Under the pieces are notes generated by a model. It searched no databases, was not told the origin of the DNA, and worked only from the letters and a program-made list of their open reading frames with translations. Positions 60,700 to 64,000 of a stretch of DNA of 64,000 nt are shown here, piece by piece (within the stretch, counting starts at the first letter, position 1; each line of letters starts with the position of its first letter). This stretch comes from DASZHJ01 sp035581425 (GTDB lineage Bacteria > Pseudomonadota > Alphaproteobacteria > ATCC43930 > CGMCC-115725): assembly GCA_035581425.1 (NCBI GenBank), contig DATJVP010000137.1, forward strand, positions 24,386-88,385, given 5' to 3'. Both the position numbers and the translations under genes were made by a program.

Positions 60700-62313
60700 A
60701 TGAGAGCAAGAAATAGTTGGTTTGCTGCCGGCCTGGGCATTCTCGCCGCGACGGCGCTTGCGGCCGTGCCCGCGGGCGCGGCGGAGACGCCGAAGCATGG
60801 TGGCACCCTCACCTACATGATCCCCGCCGACGCGCCGCCGAGCTTCGACGGGCATCGCGAAACCACCTACGCGACCGTTCACGCGGTTGCGCCCTTCTAC
60901 AGCGTGCTCATCCGCGTCAATCCGGAGAATCCGTCCTCGACGACGGATTTCGTCTGCGATCTCTGCACGGCGATGCCGAAGCCCACCAATGACGGGCTCG
61001 TCTTCACTTTCAAGATCCGCAAAGGCGTGAAGTTCCACGACGGTGCGCCGCTCACCGCGGCCGACGTCGCCGCGAGCTGGAACGAGATCGTTTTCCCGCC
61101 GCAGGGCGTCTCCTCGGCCCGGCAGAGCTATTTCGTGATGGTCGACAAGATCGAGGCGCCGGACGACGAGACCGTGATCTTCCGCCTGAAGTTCTCGACG
61201 CCTGCGTTCCTGCCGGCGCTCGCCGACCCCTATGCCTTCATCTACAAGAAGGAGCAGCTCGACAAGGACCCGCACTGGTATGAGAAGAACATCCTGGGCT
61301 CGGGGCCGTTCAAGTTCGAAGCCTACGAAGCGGGGCAGTCGATCAAGGGCGTGCGCAATGCCGACTACTATCACAAGGGCCAGCCCTATCTCGACGGCTT
61401 CATCGCGATCTTCGCGGCGAAGGAATCCGTCCGCGTCGACGCGATCCGCGCGGACCGCGCGGCGCTGGAGTTCCGGGGCTTACCGCCATCGGTGGTCGAT
61501 CCGCTGGTAAAGGAGCTCGGCAACAAGATCAGCGTGCAGAGCAGCGACTGGAACTGCGGCAACCTCGTGACGCCGAATCATAAGAAGAAGCCATTCGACG
61601 ATGTCCGCGTGCGCCGCGCTCTGGCGCTCGCGATCGACAGCTGGAAGGATGCGCCGCAGCTCGCGAAGATCGCTACCGTCCACACCGTGGGCGGCATCGT
61701 CTTCCCGGGCTCGCCGCTCGCCGCGACCAAACCCGAGCTTGAGAAGATCGCGGGCTTCTGGCCCGACATCAACAAGTCGCGGGCGGAGGCAAAGCGGTTG
61801 CTGAAGGAGGCGGGTGCGGAGGGCCTGAGCTTCACACTCCTCAATCGCAACGTCGATCAGCCCTATAAATACGTCGCAACCTGGGTCATCGACCAGTGGA
61901 GCAAGGTCGGCTTGAAGGTCACGCAGAAGGTGGTTCCGACCGGCCCCTTCTACGATGCGCTCCGCAACAACGACTTTGAGGTGACGCTCGACTTCAATTG
62001 CCAGGGCGTTGTCAATCCGCTGCTCGACGTCGGCAAGTTCCTGCCGCACACGGTCTACACCGAGAACTACGGGAACTACGAGGACGAGAAAGAGATCGAG
62101 ATGTATAACCGCATGCTGCACGAGCCCGACATCAAGAAGGTGCGCGTGCTGATGCGGGAATTCGAGACCTACGTCCTCGACACGCAGGCGCACATGATCA
62201 TGACGCCCTGGTGGTACCGCGTCATCCCCATGCGCTCCTACGTCAAGGGCTGGAAGATCAGCCCAAGCCACTACATCAACCAGGATCTCGCGAACATCTG
62301 GCTCGACCAGTAG
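60700..62313 (+). CDS. Family 5 ABC transporter substrate-binding protein (DppA-like)
   Basis: 537 residues from ATG 60700 (GGGAGG 9 bases upstream); an in-frame extension to 60601 runs inside dppF. Sec leader NSWFAAGLGILAATALAAVPAGA, mature AETPKHGGTLTYM. SBP_bac_5 blocks: VFTFKIRKGVKFHDGAPLTAADV, ILGSGPFKFEAYE, KPFDDVRVRRALALAID and the C-terminal HMIMTPWWYRVIPMRS. It provides ligand specificity for the flanking Dpp-type system; ligand unknown. Confidence 0.9.
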   Translation: MRARNSWFAAGLGILAATALAAVPAGAAETPKHGGTLTYMIPADAPPSFDGHRETTYATVHAVAPFYSVLIRVNPENPSSTTDFVCDLCTAMPKPTNDGLVFTFKIRKGVKFHDGAPLTAADVAASWNEIVFPPQGVSSARQSYFVMVDKIEAPDDETVIFRLKFSTPAFLPALADPYAFIYKKEQLDKDPHWYEKNILGSGPFKFEAYEAGQSIKGVRNADYYHKGQPYLDGFIAIFAAKESVRVDAIRADRAALEFRGLPPSVVDPLVKELGNKISVQSSDWNCGNLVTPNHKKKPFDDVRVRRALALAIDSWKDAPQLAKIATVHTVGGIVFPGSPLAATKPELEKIAGFWPDINKSRAEAKRLLKEAGAEGLSFTLLNRNVDQPYKYVATWVIDQWSKVGLKVTQKVVPTGPFYDALRNNDFEVTLDFNCQGVVNPLLDVGKFLPHTVYTENYGNYEDEKEIEMYNRMLHEPDIKKVRVLMREFETYVLDTQAHMIMTPWWYRVIPMRSYVKGWKISPSHYINQDLANIWLDQ

Positions 62314-62337
62314 CGTCGAGGGAGACGAGGGCCGAAG

Positions 62338-62365
62338 CCGCCCGTCCGCGCAAACGGACGGGCGG
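62338..62365. promoter_or_regulatory. Strong stem-loop between the SBP and permease genes
   Basis: CCGCCCGTCCG (62338-62348), loop CGCAAA, CGGACGGGCGG (62355-62365): an 11-bp perfect GC-rich stem 25 bases after the SBP stop. Such intercistronic hairpins can protect the upstream mRNA and reduce readthrough, giving more binding protein than permease. No T-run follows, so it is unlikely to be a full terminator. Confidence 0.7.
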
Positions 62366-62394
62366 TGGGCCCAGCGAGATTTCGGAAGGCGAGC

Positions 62395-63366
62395 ATGTAT
62401 CGCTACATCGTGCATCGGCTGCTGCTGGCGATCCCGACATTGGTGGGGGCGGCGGCGCTCGTCTTCGGATTGATGCGGCTTATTCCCGGCGACGTCTGCG
62501 TGGTGCGACTGGCTTCGGGAGGCGGCCGCTTCGATCAGCACGCGGTCGACCTCTGCCATACCGACCTCGGGCTCGACCGCTCGATGTTCACGCAGTTCCT
62601 CGATTTCCTGCTGGGGTTCTTCCGGCTCGATTTCGGCCCCTCCATGTGGACCGGGAAGCCCGTCACCTACGAGATCGCGACGCGGCTTCCAGTCTCGATC
62701 GAGGTGGCGCTGCTTGCGACGGTGATCGCAATCGCCTTCGCGATTCCCCTGGGGACGATCTCCGCGCTCAAGCAGAACACCTGGGTCGACATTGTGGTCC
62801 GGACATTCGCGATCGCGGGGATCGCGACCCCGTCCTTCTGGCTCGGTATCGTTTCCCTTCTCTTCATCCTCGACCTCACCCACGCGATCTCCGGCACCGC
62901 CTGGATGCCGCCGATCGATTACGTTCCGATCTGGCAGGATCCTCTGCGCAATCTCGCCGTGGTAATCCTGCCGGCGCTTACGGTCGGATACCGATATTCC
63001 GCCGTCACTATGCGCATGACGCGCTCGGCGATGCTCGAGGTGATGCGTGAGGACTATATCCGCACGGCGCGCGCCAAGGGCCTGCTCGAGAGGCTCGTCA
63101 TCAACCGCCACGCCCTCAAGAACGCGTTGCTGCCCGTCGTCACACTCATCGGCATCGAGTTCGCCTTCCTGATCGGCGGCCTCGTCGTGACCGAGCAGGT
63201 TTTCAATTTGAACGGCATCGGCCGGCTCTTCGTGCTCTCCGTGCAGAACCAAGACTACACGCTGACCCAGGCGCTGGTGATGCTGGTGGTCGCGGTCTTC
63301 GTGCTCTGCAATCTTCTCGTGGATCTCCTCTATGCGTGGCTCGACCCGCGCATCCGCTTCGCTTGA
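62395..63366 (+). CDS. Peptide ABC transporter permease, DppB-like
   Basis: 323 residues from MYRYIVHRLLLAIPTLVGAAALVFGLMRLIPGDVC, the classic DppB N-terminus. Six membrane helices; the permease loop is REDYIRTARAKGLLERLVINRHALKNALLPVVTLIG, and FNLNGIGRLFVLSVQNQDY precedes the last helices. An ATG at 62365 in frame lies inside the hairpin and is rejected. 13 bases before dppC. Confidence 0.9.
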   Translation: MYRYIVHRLLLAIPTLVGAAALVFGLMRLIPGDVCVVRLASGGGRFDQHAVDLCHTDLGLDRSMFTQFLDFLLGFFRLDFGPSMWTGKPVTYEIATRLPVSIEVALLATVIAIAFAIPLGTISALKQNTWVDIVVRTFAIAGIATPSFWLGIVSLLFILDLTHAISGTAWMPPIDYVPIWQDPLRNLAVVILPALTVGYRYSAVTMRMTRSAMLEVMREDYIRTARAKGLLERLVINRHALKNALLPVVTLIGIEFAFLIGGLVVTEQVFNLNGIGRLFVLSVQNQDYTLTQALVMLVVAVFVLCNLLVDLLYAWLDPRIRFA

Positions 63367-63378
63367 GAGGCATCTCCC

Positions 63379-64000
63379 ATGTCCAGCGCCTCGCCCATCG
63401 ACACCCACGCGGTCCCCGACGACGATCGCGCGCTCCGGCGCTCCATCTGGCAGAAGATCGCGTCCTTTTGCGTGCGCGAACCCATGGGCACCTTCGGCCT
63501 GTTCCTGGTGTTGCTGATCGCCTTCGCGGCGGTAAGCGCGGATTGGCTCGCTCCCTACGATCCCACCTCCAACGACTTCGGCGCGATGACGGAGCCGCCG
63601 AGCTGGGACCATCTCCTCGGCACCGATCCCTTCGGCCGCGACGTCTTCTCCCGCATCCTCTTCGGCGCGCAGACCGCGATGATCGTGGGCTTCGCCTGCG
63701 CGCTCATCGGCGGGCTCGTGGGTCTCGTGATCGGCGTTGCCAGCGCGTATTTCGGCGGCTGGTTCGATCTCGTTTTGCAGCGGGTTCTCGACGTGCTGAT
63801 GGCCTTCCCGCTGATCATCTTGGCGCTCGCGGTCGTCGCGATCTTCGGGACGGGCGTCGAGAACGTGATCATCGCGATCACGATCCCGCTGATCCCGCGT
63901 TGCGCGCGCATCGTGCGCGCGAGCGCGCTTGCGATCCGCGAGGTTCCCTACGTCGATGCCGCGCGCGCCTGCGGCTTCGGGCATTGGCGCATCATCATGC
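63379..64000 (+). CDS. Peptide ABC transporter permease, DppC-like (truncated by window end)
   Basis: 207 codons are visible from MSSASPIDTHAVPDD. DppC features: a cytoplasmic N-terminus, first helix MGTFGLFLVLLIAFAAVSADWLAPYDP, HLLGTDPFGRDVFSRILFGAQTA, and PRCARIVRASALAIREVPYVDAARACG of the EAA loop. The frame is open at the right edge, so the last ~70-90 residues lie outside. It completes the importer with DppB, DppD, DppF and the SBP. Confidence 0.88.
   Translation, partial: MSSASPIDTHAVPDDDRALRRSIWQKIASFCVREPMGTFGLFLVLLIAFAAVSADWLAPYDPTSNDFGAMTEPPSWDHLLGTDPFGRDVFSRILFGAQTAMIVGFACALIGGLVGLVIGVASAYFGGWFDLVLQRVLDVLMAFPLIILALAVVAIFGTGVENVIIAITIPLIPRCARIVRASALAIREVPYVDAARACGFGHWRIIM

Noticed and set aside
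61480..63984. 834-codon open frame on the minus strand
   Set aside because: Antisense to the dpp SBP and both permeases; dominated by Asp/Arg/His/Glu, a shadow ORF.
1..64000. CRISPR array or tandem repeats
   Set aside because: No regularly spaced direct repeats were seen anywhere in the window.

Overview
The window is GC-rich, densely coded DNA from a heterotrophic bacterium. The organism is most likely a soil alphaproteobacterium of the Hyphomicrobiales or Rhodospirillales type. This rests on the gene repertoire (PAS_5, DUF4189, DUF3775, DUF3300, NodT-type efflux, many ABC importers, many catabolic oxidoreductases), on frequent GTG/TTG starts and on ATGA/GTGA/TAGTG operon overlaps. No rRNA, tRNA or CRISPR array is visible, so the taxonomy is inferred. 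Both ends cut through genes.

Layout. 1-3.4 kb: tail of a luciferase-like oxidoreductase, then a coupled CocE-esterase/TetR/hydroxyacid-dehydrogenase operon. 3.4-8.4 kb: a 2OG-Fe(II) oxygenase divergent from a four-gene spermidine/putrescine-type ABC importer. 8.4-14.5 kb: GlcG-like protein, an EEP nuclease/phosphatase and a partial myo-inositol locus (iolD divergent from iolG-iolE-epimerase). 14.6-20.0 kb: a twin-PAS adenylate/guanylate cyclase and small-acid genes (DUF1932 dehydrogenase, DapA-like lyase, D-2-hydroxyacid dehydrogenase, amidohydrolase). 20.04-22.89 kb: a visibly lower-GC insert with a membrane-anchored TIR protein translationally coupled to a Tat-type family-5 solute-binding protein, bounded by 42-bp inverted repeats (39/42 identical). 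23.0-27.7 kb: a complete Liv-type importer with fused LivH-LivM. 27.7-32.1 kb: DUF4189, NIPSNAP, a heme-oxygenase-like diiron enzyme, PAS_5, a methyltransferase, a small orphan and a plant-type GDP-mannose 3,5-epimerase. 32.1-37.3 kb: intradiol dioxygenase, FAH hydrolase and VOC protein, then DUF1330, a Liv-type binding protein and an amidase. 37.4-42.5 kb: GNAT, group D flavin monooxygenase-like protein and a second livHMGF set. 42.8-47.9 kb: DUF3300, DUF3775, RMD1/YagE, an APH-P-loop kinase fusion and a phosphoribosyltransferase. 47.9-52.7 kb: MacA-MacB-TolC-type efflux. 52.8-58.5 kb: a MetE-like protein, then a TPP enzyme coupled to a DpgC-type cofactor-free dioxygenase, facing a phenylacetate-CoA ligase. 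58.7-64.0 kb: a Dpp/Opp-type peptide importer, cut at the right edge.

Taken together the region is a scavenging and catabolic landscape: four ABC importers feed enzymes for inositol, hydroxy acids, amides and aromatic acids. The two most unusual parts are the inverted-repeat-bounded TIR/binding-protein unit and the PaaK-DpgC-TPP set. The latter could form an uncommon oxygen-dependent route arylacetate > arylacetyl-CoA > arylglyoxylate > aryl aldehyde. Both interpretations are inferences from sequence and context.
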